A stretch of 64,000 nucleotides of DNA from Virgibacillus salarius (GCF_039521925.1 NZ_BAAACY010000106.1:3045-67044); one strand, 5' to 3'; counted from the stretch's first letter, positions 1-8,708 are shown. Translations and numbers: made by a program. Notes: generated from the sequence alone by a model not told the origin.

Positions 1-651
1 GTTTATCATGAGATGTTGGCACATGTTCCCTTGTTCACTCATCCTAATCCAAAGCATGTGTTAGTTGTTGGAGGCGGAGATGGGGGCGTTATACGAGAAG
101 TGCTAAAGCACCCTTCCGTAGAGAAAGCTGTACTAGTTGAAATTGATGGGCAGGTGATTACCTATTCCAAAAAATATTTGCCCACGATAGCTGGCTATCT
201 TGAAGACCCTCGGGTTGAAGTCAAAGTAGAGGATGGCTTCTTATATATAGCAAATAGCAAACGAGCCTTCGATGTCATTATGGTAGATTCAACGGAACCG
301 GTGGGCCCGGCTGTTAATCTATTTACACAAGGGTTTTACACCGGTATTTCTCAAGCATTAAAGGATGATGGGATATTTGTTGCACAAACGGATAATCCTT
401 GGTTTAAAGCAGATCTAATTACACAGGTGTATCATGATGTCAAAGCAATTTTTCCTATAACAAAATTATATACTGCTAATATTCCAACGTACCCAAGTGG
501 ATTATGGACATTTACAATGGGAAGTAAAATACATGATCCACAAAAGGTAAAAGAAGAAAGATTTAGCACAATCAATACAAAGTATTATACTTCTGAGCTG
601 CATATGGCTGCTTTCGCTTTACCTAAGTTTGTAAATGACTTGCTGACCTAA
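1..651 (+). CDS. speE: Spermidine synthase (5' end outside window)
   Basis: Transfers an aminopropyl group from decarboxylated S-adenosylmethionine to putrescine, giving spermidine in the cytoplasm. The reading frame is open from base 1, where codons read V-Y-H-E-M before the first internal Met, so the real start lies upstream; 216 residues are visible and roughly 60 are missing compared with the usual ~276. The nucleotide-binding GGGDGG motif is near visible residues 24-29, followed by the acidic VEID segment and the DSTEP active-site loop (aspartate in the catalytic position). Ends 18 bases before speB, which makes its substrate, so the two are probably one operon. Identification is secure; only the N-terminus is unseen. 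Confidence 0.95.
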   Translation, partial: VYHEMLAHVPLFTHPNPKHVLVVGGGDGGVIREVLKHPSVEKAVLVEIDGQVITYSKKYLPTIAGYLEDPRVEVKVEDGFLYIANSKRAFDVIMVDSTEPVGPAVNLFTQGFYTGISQALKDDGIFVAQTDNPWFKADLITQVYHDVKAIFPITKLYTANIPTYPSGLWTFTMGSKIHDPQKVKEERFSTINTKYYTSELHMAAFALPKFVNDLLT

Positions 652-669
652 GAGGGGGAGGATCGTTTT

Positions 670-1542
670 ATGAAATTTGATGAAGCCTATTCTGGGAAAG
701 TTTTTATTATGGCTGGCCAAGATTATAATCAAGCAGATGCTGTTATTTACGGAATGCCAATGGACTGGACCGTAAGCTTTAGACCTGGATCCCGATTTGG
801 TCCTGGACGAATTCGTGAGGCCTCAATTGGTCTTGAAGAGTATAGTCCATATTTGGATAAGCATTTAGAAGAAGTAAGTTATTTTGATGCAGGAGATATC
901 CCACTTCCATTTGGCAATGCGGAAAGAAGCTTAACTGAAATTAAAAATTATGTTTCAAAGATAGTCCATGATGGTAAATTCCCCCTTGGATTAGGTGGGG
1001 AGCATTTAGTTACGTGGCCAGTAATTCAAGCAGTGCATGAGATGTATCCAGACATGGTTCTCATCCATATAGATGCTCATGCCGACTTAAGAGAGGAATA
1101 TGAAGGAGAAGTCCTTTCTCATTCTACGCCCATACGAAAAATCTGTGAATTGATCGGGGCTCATCATGTTTATTCTTTTGGAATTCGCTCAGGTATGCGT
1201 GAGGAGTTTCAATTTGCTAAGCAAAGCGGCATGTATATGGCAAAGTACAACGTTTTTGCACCACTTAGGGAAATGTTGCCAAAGCTAGCCGGTAAAAAAG
1301 TTTATGTGACCATTGATATTGACGTATTAGACCCAGCCTTCGCACCTGGTACTGGTACAGCGGAGGCGGGTGGTATTACCTCTGCAGAAATGTTAGACGT
1401 GATTCAGCTTATTGCAAATGCAAATGTTGAGGTAATTGGTGCAGATGTAGTGGAAGTTGCACCCATTTACGATCATTCGGAAAAGACCGCGATTGCAGCA
1501 AGTAAATTCATCCGTGAAATGTTGCTTGGTTGGGTAAAATAA
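670..1542 (+). CDS. speB: Agmatinase (putrescine-forming ureohydrolase)
   Basis: Hydrolyses agmatine to putrescine and urea, supplying the putrescine used by the preceding spermidine synthase. The 290-residue length matches the family. All manganese-ligand motifs of the arginase/agmatinase fold are present: GGEH around residue 112, DAHADLR around 139-145 and DIDVLDPAFAPGTG around 216-229. ATG start is preceded by GAGGGGGAGG. Agmatinase rather than arginase is chosen because of its pairing with speE and its overall length; formiminoglutamase is unlikely. Confidence 0.95.
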   Translation: MKFDEAYSGKVFIMAGQDYNQADAVIYGMPMDWTVSFRPGSRFGPGRIREASIGLEEYSPYLDKHLEEVSYFDAGDIPLPFGNAERSLTEIKNYVSKIVHDGKFPLGLGGEHLVTWPVIQAVHEMYPDMVLIHIDAHADLREEYEGEVLSHSTPIRKICELIGAHHVYSFGIRSGMREEFQFAKQSGMYMAKYNVFAPLREMLPKLAGKKVYVTIDIDVLDPAFAPGTGTAEAGGITSAEMLDVIQLIANANVEVIGADVVEVAPIYDHSEKTAIAASKFIREMLLGWVK

Positions 1543-1576
1543 TAGCTTATAATGTCTATTCATAATTTAGGCACAG

Positions 1577-1610
1577 ACAGACCCTCCTTAATTGAAAGGG
1601 TCTGTTATTC
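1577..1610. terminator. Hairpin terminator between speB and a convergent small gene
   Basis: ACAGACCCT at 1577-1585 pairs perfectly with AGGGTCTGT at 1597-1605. It sits between the ends of speB and the minus-strand small gene and could serve both. The following T-rich stretch is weak (TTATTCATTT), so termination efficiency is uncertain. Confidence 0.6.
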
Positions 1611-1779
1611 ATTTATCGAGATCATTTTTAATGAATGGAGGCGTGACATTCTGCTCACCCTTCAAACCCAAATGCTCTTTTATTTCTTTTAATTCTTTTA
1701 AAATAGTCTGGGTATTGATCCACGCAGCGATTGAAGCGAAAATGGCAATAATTAAAACTATAGTTATAAAGATGTCCAA
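1609..1779 (-). CDS. Small single-pass membrane protein (56 aa), unknown function
   Basis: Reading the minus strand gives a TTG-initiated 56-residue frame preceded by a strong ribosome site, AGGAGTG, seven to eight bases before the start. The first ~20 residues are a hydrophobic helix rich in Ile, Ala and Val (MDIFITIVLIIAIFASIAAW), followed by a charged segment rich in Lys and Glu (ILKELKEIKEHLG) that looks like an amphipathic or coiled-coil helix. This layout is typical of small tail-exposed membrane proteins. It is convergent with speB and is the only credible minus-strand gene in the window. No function can be assigned. The overlapping plus-strand frame here has no ribosome site and is not believed. 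Confidence 0.7.
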   Translation of the reverse strand: MDIFITIVLIIAIFASIAAWINTQTILKELKEIKEHLGLKGEQNVTPPFIKNDLDK

Positions 1780-2149
1780 AAAAACACTCCTAACATATAT
1801 TTTCTAGATGATATCATAAATATAAAATTTACACAGTAAGGTTACCGTCACATATTTGGTTGAAATTCTTTACCTGCTTCCTGTATTCTTCCTGTGAATG
1901 CTCGTATCTCACTAGTTATCCTACACGAGCGTTATTCTCGTAACATTATGCATATGCATAAAAAACAAGTGCTCGATATGTATCGAGGCTGCATTGTTTG
2001 GCAACTAAAGATATGTGTTAATAATGGAATTTTAGATAATGTTTGGAATTAATCGGCTTGTGAACGTATAAAAAAAGTGATGAAGTACGTAAGGTAAAGA
2101 AGCAAATTTTATGTTGTTTACAATGAAGAAAACAAATATGGTTAAGTGT

Positions 2150-2290
2150 GGGATCAACTGCCAGTAAATGCCCGATTGGTTCGGGCCTACATGGAAGTAG
2201 GTCACAAAGGCGTTGCCACAGGACGTGGCGATTTAAGCCTTTGTACGTATTTGTTTCAGTAAAAGCCGGATGGAAGTTTCACTTTATAAA
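2150..2290 (+). repeat. Degenerate intergenic repeat (family G), copy 1
   Basis: Starts with GGGATCAACTGCCAGTAAATG and ends with GAAGTTTCACTTTATAAA; the same two borders occur around 16795-16916, and partial versions occur near 5980, 25368, 30250, 48316 and 60727. The centre is a hairpin: ACAAAGGC (2204-2211) pairs with GCCTTTGT (2237-2244), enclosing GCCAC/GTGGC. The rest of the 625-base gap between 1780 and 2404 has only short inverted repeats (for example CTCGAT/ATCGAG near 1970-1987) and a TATAAT-like box at 2327-2332 with no good partner. Confidence 0.6.
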
Positions 2291-2404
2291 ACCTTGGTAC
2301 ATCAATGCTTGATAAAAATATTCTGTTATAATAGAATACACAGGAATACATGTTTATAAAAGGCTTATAATCTGGTAGGATTTATCTAAAGTTGAGGCGA
2401 TATA

Positions 2405-2842
2405 ATGAGTTTACATAAGCAAGTGGCTATTGAACTTTGTACGACGATCGACGATAATGGTCAAATGGAATATAATAAAATTCAGCAAAATGGATTTTTA
2501 TACAAAAAAGGAAGCTTGGATGTACTTACATTTGAAGAAATGGCAGACGATAATTCGGTCATTAAAAATCTTATTACTATTCAATCAGATAGGGTAAATA
2601 TTAAGCGTTCTGGTAACGTTACGATGAATCAACAGTTCCAGGAAAGGCAAACGACAGAAAATGTATTAAAGCATCCTTATGGCAGCATACATATGGAAAC
2701 CTTCACACAATCTATTTTGTATTCCCCATTAAAAGCCCGGGAAGATGGAAGTTTACATATAGCTTATACTGTCAAACTAAATGGACAAGAGGAACGGCAA
2801 CATAAAATCGATGTAACGATTAAAGAGGAGGACATGACATGA
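2405..2842 (+). CDS. ywiB: DUF1934 family beta-barrel protein
   Basis: A 145-residue protein of the YwiB/DUF1934 family, encoded directly upstream of argS throughout Bacillaceae. Family members are small calycin-like beta-barrels without an established biochemical role. The sequence is predominantly short beta-prone segments with no signal peptide or membrane helix, so cytoplasmic. The start ATG follows GAGGCG. It overlaps argS by four bases (ATGA), implying translational coupling. Assigned mainly by position and length with general sequence resemblance. Confidence 0.85.
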   Translation: MSLHKQVAIELCTTIDDNGQMEYNKIQQNGFLYKKGSLDVLTFEEMADDNSVIKNLITIQSDRVNIKRSGNVTMNQQFQERQTTENVLKHPYGSIHMETFTQSILYSPLKAREDGSLHIAYTVKLNGQEERQHKIDVTIKEEDMT

Positions 2843-4503
2843 ATGTCTTAGCACAAACAGAGAATATATTAAAACAGCAAATTACGAAAGCAGTTATTCA
2901 GGCAGAGCTTACAAACGAAGCGGAGATGCCAGATGTTATATTAGAAAAACCAAAAGATAAAACACATGGAGACTTTGCTACAAATATTGCCATGCAGCTA
3001 GCGCGTATTGCTAAGAAGTCGCCTCGACAAATCGCCGATGATATTGTTAAGCATTTAGATAAGGCTGAAGCAGCTGTAGATAAGGTTGAAATAGCTGGGC
3101 CTGGTTTTATTAATTTCTTCATGAAGGACAATTTTCTTGGTGAAATAATTCCAACGATTCTGCGCGAACAACAATCTTACGGAAAAACAAATGCAGGTCA
3201 AGGTGAGAAAATTCAGGTGGAATTTGTATCAGTAAATCCTACTGGGGATCTCCATTTAGGGCATGCTCGTGGAGCTGCGTTTGGCGATGTTTTATGCAAT
3301 GTGTTAGATGCTGCTGGATATGAGGTGGAACGTGAATATTATATCAATGACGCGGGAAATCAAATCGATAATCTAGCTCTATCAGTAGAAGCACGTTATC
3401 TACAAGCATTAGGTAACGATGCTGAAATGCCGGAGGATGGTTATTATGGTGAAGATATTGTAGAAATCGGTAAGCAACTGGGTGTAGAATACGGCGATCA
3501 ATGGGCAGTTAAAGAGAAGAAGGACAGGTTAGCCTTCTTTAAAGAGTATGGGTTAAAATATGAACTTGGTAAAATTGAAAAGGATCTTGCAGAGTTTCGT
3601 GTTGAATTTGATTCTTGGTTCTCGGAGCGTTCCTTATATAAAGAAAATAAAATTACGGAAGCATTAGATGTATTAGACAATTTCATTTATGAAAAAGATG
3701 GCGCGACGTGGTTCCGTACGACGGATTTTGGCGATGATAAGGATCGTGTTTTGGTTAAACAAGATGGTAGTTACACATATCTTACACCAGATATAGCTTA
3801 TCATAAGAATAAATTAGATAGAGGTTTTGATAAGATCGTAAATGTATGGGGAGCAGATCACCATGGTTATATTCCGCGTATGCGAGCAGCAATACAGGCA
3901 CTTGGCTATCCAGTAGAAAAGTTTGATGTGAAAATTATTCAAATGGTAAATCTATTTGAAAATGGCGAAAAGCTTCGGATGAGTAAGCGAACAGGCAAGG
4001 CAGTTGCATTAAGAGAATTAATAGAAGAAGTTGGTGTGGATGCAGTTCGTTACTATTTCGTAACTCGTTCAAATGATTCCCAATTGGATTTTGATATGGA
4101 CCTTGCACGCTCACAATCAAATGATAATCCAGTGTTCTATGTACAATATGCACATGCTCGTATTTGTACAATGCTAGAGCAAGCTAAAGCCAAAGGGCTT
4201 TTGACTGAAGAATCAATGGATGTATCTTTACTCACTTCTGAGAAAGAAACGGATTTATTGAAAAAACTAGCTGAATTTCCACAGGTTGTAGCAGATGCTG
4301 CTGAAAAGCAAACACCACATAAAGTGACGCAATATGTATACGATCTTGCAACTTTACTGCATAGCTTTTATAATGCTGAAAAGGTTTTGGATATAGATAA
4401 TAAGGAGAGAACTCAAGCTCGAATTGCATTAATGAAAGCAGTTCGAATTACGCTTTCTAATGCACTTCAACTAATTGGTGTAACAGCACCTGAAAAGATG
4501 TAA
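2839..4503 (+). CDS. argS: Arginyl-tRNA synthetase
   Basis: Class I synthetase that charges tRNA-Arg with arginine in the cytoplasm. Length 554 residues is usual for the bacterial enzyme. The N-terminal additional domain (first ~110 residues) precedes the HIGH signature, here HLGHARGA at about residues 139-146, and the second signature appears as RMSKRTG around residue 380. The C-terminal ~120 residues are the helical anticodon-binding domain. Translationally coupled to ywiB through an ATGA overlap. No anomalies seen. Confidence 0.97.
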   Translation: MNVLAQTENILKQQITKAVIQAELTNEAEMPDVILEKPKDKTHGDFATNIAMQLARIAKKSPRQIADDIVKHLDKAEAAVDKVEIAGPGFINFFMKDNFLGEIIPTILREQQSYGKTNAGQGEKIQVEFVSVNPTGDLHLGHARGAAFGDVLCNVLDAAGYEVEREYYINDAGNQIDNLALSVEARYLQALGNDAEMPEDGYYGEDIVEIGKQLGVEYGDQWAVKEKKDRLAFFKEYGLKYELGKIEKDLAEFRVEFDSWFSERSLYKENKITEALDVLDNFIYEKDGATWFRTTDFGDDKDRVLVKQDGSYTYLTPDIAYHKNKLDRGFDKIVNVWGADHHGYIPRMRAAIQALGYPVEKFDVKIIQMVNLFENGEKLRMSKRTGKAVALRELIEEVGVDAVRYYFVTRSNDSQLDFDMDLARSQSNDNPVFYVQYAHARICTMLEQAKAKGLLTEESMDVSLLTSEKETDLLKKLAEFPQVVADAAEKQTPHKVTQYVYDLATLLHSFYNAEKVLDIDNKERTQARIALMKAVRITLSNALQLIGVTAPEKM

Positions 4504-4663
4504 TAAAAAGATTCAGAGACGAAAACAAAAGTGTTTTAATCAAGGAGAAAAACGCACAAATAGAAATGAGGAGACTTGGACGTTCGTTAGTGAAAAGCGA
4601 GTGTATTCGTTCGATAGGCATAACAAACTTGCAAAGAAAAAAACGGTATTTTCTAAAAGCTAC

Positions 4664-4702
4664 AGCTATTTTCCAACATCAACGTGGAAAATAGCTTTTT
4701 TA
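4664..4702 (+). terminator. Intrinsic terminator downstream of argS
   Basis: AGCTATTTTCCA (4664-4675) and TGGAAAATAGCT (4685-4696) form a perfect 12-bp stem followed by six T residues. It lies 160 bases after argS and just before the insertion sequence. Confidence 0.85.
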
Positions 4703-4712
4703 TGTTTTTGAA

Positions 4713-5411
4713 AACCCCTGGCTGTGCCAGGGGTTCCGGAAAGCTTTAAGCGTGGGGTCAAAAAAAGCCTCTCTTCATGGTAAGATAAAGTTGGTTTCCC
4801 GACCACTAAATCTCACCTAAGAAGGAGGCGTGTCCAATGAAGGACAAGAATAGTTTAGCACACACAATGTGGAATTGTAAGTATCATATAGTTTTCGCTC
4901 CAAAATACAGAAGGCAAATTATTTATGGAAAGTATAAAAAGAGTATAGGTCAAATTATTCGAGATTTATGTGAAAGGAAAGGTGTAACCATTCATGAAGC
5001 TAACGGCTGTCCAGATCACATACACATGTTGGTAAGTATTCCACCAAAGATAAGTGTGTCTCAATTTATGGGATATTTAAAAGGTAAAAGTAGTTTGATG
5101 ATTTTTGATCGTCATGCCAATTTAAAATACAAATATGGCAATAGAAAGTTTTGGTGCCGAGGTTTCTATGCTGATACAGTGGGTAGAAATAGAAGGCAAA
5201 TACAAGAATACATTAGAAATCAGCTTAGAGAAGACTTCATGGGTGATCAATTAACATTATTCGAAGAGTACGACCCGTTTACAGGCCAAAAAAATAAGAA
5301 GAAATAGAAGATTCTTTAGAATCAGTGAGTGAATGTGGTGCAAATGGGAGACCCGTTCGGTGGGCCTTTAAGGCCGAGGTCGGTAACAAAGGCTTTCAGC
5401 CTTTGATTTAT
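4713..5411 (+). mobile_element. IS200-type insertion sequence (IS200/IS605 family)
   Basis: A single-gene element encoding only a Y1 transposase. The left end carries a subterminal hairpin AACCCCTGGC/GCCAGGGGTT with a three-base loop (4713-4735); the right end carries CAAAGGC/GCCTTTG (5387-5405) plus a GGCCTT/AAGGCC palindrome (5363-5375). Such end hairpins, rather than inverted terminal repeats, are what HUH-type IS200 transposases recognise. The right boundary at ~5411 coincides with the left edge of repeat R1. Exact cleavage points are inferred. Confidence 0.75.
4837..5307 (+). CDS. tnpA: IS200/IS605 family Y1 transposase TnpA
   Basis: Complete 156-residue HUH single-strand transposase. 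The histidine-hydrophobic-histidine metal site is visible in DHIHMLV (around residues 60-66), and the single catalytic tyrosine is in IQEYIRNQ around residue 129. N-terminal YHIVFAPKYRR is characteristic of the family. There is no accompanying TnpB, so this is an IS200-like rather than IS605-like element. Start ATG is preceded by AAGAAGGAGG. The frame is intact, with both end hairpins, so the element may be active; that is inference. Confidence 0.95.
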   Translation: MKDKNSLAHTMWNCKYHIVFAPKYRRQIIYGKYKKSIGQIIRDLCERKGVTIHEANGCPDHIHMLVSIPPKISVSQFMGYLKGKSSLMIFDRHANLKYKYGNRKFWCRGFYADTVGRNRRQIQEYIRNQLREDFMGDQLTLFEEYDPFTGQKNKKK

Positions 5412-5974
5412 AAGTTAAGAAAGTATAAAATCAGTGCAATGACTGCGTTAAGCCAAGTAGTTATTTTGAAATGTTTGATGTATATTGGCAATGCTCCGAC
5501 TAATTGCTTCGCTTTCCGCGGGCACGGCCTCAACTAACTTTGCAAAGAAGAACACGTTGCAAAGTGGATTTTCGGCTCGCGCTAATCCCGCAGGAGTCTA
5601 CGTAATTAGTCTCCGCTATGAGAAGGTGCACCAATTCTTGTCATAAGTAATAGGTTGACTTTTTTTACAATGGGTAAAGTGAAAATTGCTATCCGTGAGT
5701 ATAAAAGCAGCTGTGTTACTTCATGCTAGCGTTGTAGAGCCTGATAATAGCGAAGGCCGGCCACTTCAACNNNNNNNNNNNNNNNNNNNNNNNNNNNNNN
5801 NNNNNNNNNNNNNNNNNNNNNNNNNNNNNNNNNNNNNNNNNNNNNNNNNNNNNNNNNNNNNNNNNNNNNNNNNNNNNNNNNAGCAGTAGCTATTATTCCA
5901 TAATAGCTACTAGAGGAAGCGTAAATCTGAGCATTTAGTGATAAGGACGGAGCGAATTTTGCTCCGTTTTTCTT
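5412..5974 (+). repeat. R repeat, copy R1 (interrupted by an assembly gap)
   Basis: First of four near-identical elements (R1 5412-5974, R2 17035-17595, R3 51182-51748, R4 from 63748). All begin AAGTTAAGAAAGTATAAAATC and, where complete, end in a GAGC...GCTC hairpin with a T-run; in R1 the last stem is CGGAGC/GCTCCG at 5948-5966 followed by TTTTT, a good intrinsic terminator. A perfect hairpin AGTAGCTATTAT/ATAATAGCTACT lies at 5885-5911, and ACTTTGCAA/TTGCAAAGT is near 5537-5565. Copies differ by only a few percent. Function unknown. Confidence 0.9.
5771..5881. other. Assembly gap (111 N) inside R1
   Basis: Run of N flanked by sequence that continues identically in R2 and R3. The corresponding interval in R2 (17390-17503) and R3 (51541-51654) is 114 bases, so the true gap is probably the same repeat sequence, three bases longer than the N run, left unresolved because of repeat collapse. 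Confidence 0.95.
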
Positions 5975-5979
5975 AATTC

Positions 5980-6035
5980 TTTATCCCACATATAGCTGGC
6001 AGTAATACCCCAAATGATTGAAGCTTTACTCTATA
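5980..6035 (+). repeat. Degenerate intergenic repeat (family G), short copy
   Basis: TTTATCCCACATATAGCTGGCAG followed by GATTGAAGCTTTACTCTATA resembles both ends of the repeat at 16731-16916 with the centre lost. The remaining sequence to 6260 includes a TTCCGCGGAA palindrome near 6097 but no gene. Confidence 0.45.
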
Positions 6036-6263
6036 CAGCAATCCTGACCCTCCAGGGGATATACACTTCGCATTACGTGGGCAACATTCCAACTTCCGCG
6101 GAAGCAAAGAGGAGATTTTGATTTATTGGAGTTGATACTTGTGAATAGTATGTTTATTTGGAATAATTAAGATAGCATTGATCTATTACTATCTACCTGC
6201 ATTCTAACCTATATACTGTTGCATAGTGAAACAGAAGGTGAAATCGCCTATAGCAAAAAAAGG

Positions 6264-6293
6264 TTGACTGAATGATCATTCATATTTTATAGT
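6264..6293 (+). promoter_or_regulatory. fadF promoter with overlapping palindromic operator
   Basis: TTGACT (6264-6269) and TATAGT (6288-6293; or TTATAG one base earlier) form a sigma-A type promoter. The spacer is filled by the perfect 14-base palindrome TGAATGATCATTCA (6269-6282). This closely resembles the B. subtilis FadR box (TGAATGA...TCATTCA). A repressor bound here would exclude RNA polymerase. A matching site lies before the thiolase gene. Confidence 0.75.
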
Positions 6294-6433
6294 AGGGATA
6301 CATAAGATTTTAAATGAAGTTATTTTTCTGAAAAATGGAATCGCTATCATGGTGGTTATAAATCTTTCATTGTTAGTAACAATGAAAATTTCACATTATA
6401 ATAGATTACTACATGATTAGGGGGAGCGAATGA

Positions 6434-8536
6434 ATGGAAACATTTCTGCTTATTAACGCATTGGCCTTTGTAGCAATCACAATCTATGGTATTTACCTAT
6501 TCGTTAAGGTTGTGGCAACTAGAGTAGCCTATATTAGGCTAGGCAGAAAATCAGAATTTGATCGTGATTTCAAAGAAAGATTCAGAAGAATTGGAAAAAT
6601 TGTGTTTGGACAATCAAAATTATTAAAGGATAAAAAATCCGGTATTATTCATGTCATGATGTTCTATGGGTTTATTCTTGTCCAATTCGGTGCTATTGAT
6701 ATGTTTATAAAAGGGCTATCTCCGGACAATCACTTACCACTCGGTATATTCTATCCAGGGTTTGTATTCTTCCAAGAGTTAGTTACATTAATGATTCTTG
6801 TCGCAGTAGCATGGGCATTTTATCGCCGTTATATGGAAAAGCTTGTCCGACTGAAGCGAGGGTTTAAAGCGGGACTAGTGCTAATATTTATTGGGACTTT
6901 AATGATTTCCGTGTTATTTGGAAATGGAATGGCACTTCTATGGCATGGACATGATCCGACTTGGACTGAGCCAATTGCTAGTTCCATAGCATTAGTATTT
7001 GGATGGATTACACCGACGGTAGCAATGGTACTATTTTATATAGCATGGTGGGTGCATACAATTACAATTCTAACTTTCTTAGTTTATGTACCACAATCTA
7101 AACATGCTCACTTATTGGCTGCGCCTGTAAATGTGTTTTTAAGTAAGCGTGTACCAGGCAAGCTAAAAAAACTTGATTTTGATATGGATGAAGAAGCAGA
7201 CGAAGAAGAGATTTCTTTCGGCGTAGGCAAGGTAGAAGATTTTGAGCAGCATCAAATGATAGACTTCTACGCATGTGTCGAGTGTGGTAGATGTACAGAT
7301 GTATGCCCTGCAGCTGGTTCAGGAAAAATGCTGTCACCAATGGACATAATGATTAAAGTACGTGATCATTTGACGGAGAAGGGCGCAGCTATTACTGGTA
7401 AATCACCATGGGTTCCTGCATATGCTTTTTCAAATACTCAAGGAAACAGTGCAAGTGCAGATAATGAAGCAGCAGCAACGGTTCAAAGCGCAAGTCTTAT
7501 CGGAGACGTTATTACAGAAGAAGAATTATCAGGGTGTACGACATGTCGAAATTGTGAGGATGCGTGTCCGGTAAATAATGAACATGTAGGAACTATTATT
7601 GATATGCGCCGCTATCTTGTTATGACGGAAGGGAAAATGGATCAGGACGTCCAACGTGCGGTGATGAATATTGAAAGGCAAGGAAACCCTTGGGGACTGT
7701 CTAAAAAAGATCGAATCAAGTGGCGAGAGCAGGATGAAGCAGTATATATCCCTACAGTAAAAGAGTTGAAGAAAGAAGATAAGGAATTTGAATATTTATT
7801 TTGGGTAAGCTCAATGGGGGCTTATGATAGCAGAAGTCAAAAAATTGCTATTGCATTTGCTAAATTAATGAATCAAGCAGGTATAAGCTTTGCAATTTTA
7901 GGCAATAAAGAGGCCAATTCAGGAGACACAGCTCGGAGAATAGGAAATGAGTTTTTATTCCAGGAAATTGCTGAGAAGAACATTAAAGAATTCACAAAAA
8001 ATAATGTTCAGAAAATCGTTACCATTGATCCACATGCTTATAATATTTTTAAAAATGAATACCCTGATTTTGGATTTGAAGCTGAAGTATACCATCATAC
8101 GCAATTACTATATGATTTAGTTCTAAATGGAAAGCTTGAACCACAACGTGAAATAAATCAGCGTCTAACTTATCATGATTCATGCTATTTAGGAAGATAT
8201 AACGGAGTGTATGATCCTCCTAGAGAAATACTTCGTTCCATTCCAGGATTAGAATTAGTAGAGATGAATCGCAGCAAGGAGAATGGTATGTGCTGTGGTG
8301 CTGGCGGGGGACTTATGTGGTCAGAGGAGACAACCGGTAACCGAATTAATGTAGCACGTACGGAGCAAGCGATGGCAGTACAGCCAAACATGATATCTAG
8401 TGCATGTCCATACTGTTTAACAATGATAAGTGATGGTACAAAAGCAAAAGAAGTAGAAGAGGATATTAGCACGATGGACGTAGCAGAAATACTTGCGTTA
8501 TCTGTGTTTAGAGAAGAAGAGGTAAAGAGTGCTTAA
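6434..8536 (+). CDS. fadF: Membrane iron-sulfur oxidoreductase FadF (ETF:menaquinone electron transfer in beta-oxidation)
   Basis: A 700-residue fusion of an N-terminal membrane domain (about five to six helices within residues 1-225, NarI-like) and a cytoplasmic heterodisulfide-reductase-like domain. Two 4Fe-4S motifs are visible: CVECGRCTDVCP around 280-291 and CTTCRNCEDACP around 367-378. Two CCG-type cysteine clusters follow, including CCGAGGG near 620 and ACPYC near 656. Homologues pass electrons from acyl-CoA dehydrogenases, via electron-transfer flavoprotein, to menaquinone. In B. subtilis fadF also sits next to acdA and rpoE, supporting the name. ATG start follows AGGGGGAGCGA. Heads the beta-oxidation cluster. 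Confidence 0.9.
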   Translation: METFLLINALAFVAITIYGIYLFVKVVATRVAYIRLGRKSEFDRDFKERFRRIGKIVFGQSKLLKDKKSGIIHVMMFYGFILVQFGAIDMFIKGLSPDNHLPLGIFYPGFVFFQELVTLMILVAVAWAFYRRYMEKLVRLKRGFKAGLVLIFIGTLMISVLFGNGMALLWHGHDPTWTEPIASSIALVFGWITPTVAMVLFYIAWWVHTITILTFLVYVPQSKHAHLLAAPVNVFLSKRVPGKLKKLDFDMDEEADEEEISFGVGKVEDFEQHQMIDFYACVECGRCTDVCPAAGSGKMLSPMDIMIKVRDHLTEKGAAITGKSPWVPAYAFSNTQGNSASADNEAAATVQSASLIGDVITEEELSGCTTCRNCEDACPVNNEHVGTIIDMRRYLVMTEGKMDQDVQRAVMNIERQGNPWGLSKKDRIKWREQDEAVYIPTVKELKKEDKEFEYLFWVSSMGAYDSRSQKIAIAFAKLMNQAGISFAILGNKEANSGDTARRIGNEFLFQEIAEKNIKEFTKNNVQKIVTIDPHAYNIFKNEYPDFGFEAEVYHHTQLLYDLVLNGKLEPQREINQRLTYHDSCYLGRYNGVYDPPREILRSIPGLELVEMNRSKENGMCCGAGGGLMWSEETTGNRINVARTEQAMAVQPNMISSACPYCLTMISDGTKAKEVEEDISTMDVAEILALSVFREEEVKSA

Positions 8537-8694
8537 GCAGCTAGTTATATATTACGTTTATTATATTTATGGAAAAGCAACGGTTTACTCAGAGAAATGT
8601 GAGGGGGAGCCATCCTCCTCTATTTTCCAATAAATGAAAAGCAACGTCGCGTCTTGGTTGGAGGTTATGCCAAGCTTTTTATTAGAAGATTGTT

Positions 8695-8708
8695 TGAGCG
8701 AGCGTTCA
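8695..8708. promoter_or_regulatory. Second FadR-like operator, upstream of the thiolase gene
   Basis: TGAGCGAGCGTTCA aligns without gaps to TGAATGATCATTCA at 6269-6282 (shared pattern TGA[AG][TC]GA[TG]C[AG]TTCA). It lies 44 bases before the thiolase start, so the thiolase-dehydrogenase genes are likely controlled by the same repressor as fadF. The gap also holds a GAGGGGGA/TCCTCCTC hairpin around 8600-8619 that may attenuate fadF transcription. Confidence 0.6.

Noticed and set aside
1592..1807. 71-codon plus-strand frame after speB
   Set aside because: No ribosome site; the minus-strand 56-codon frame has a strong site and membrane-protein composition.
5325..5537. Frame joining the IS200 right end to R1
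   Set aside because: Crosses the IS/R junction and is closed in R2 by a mutation; only a chance fusion.
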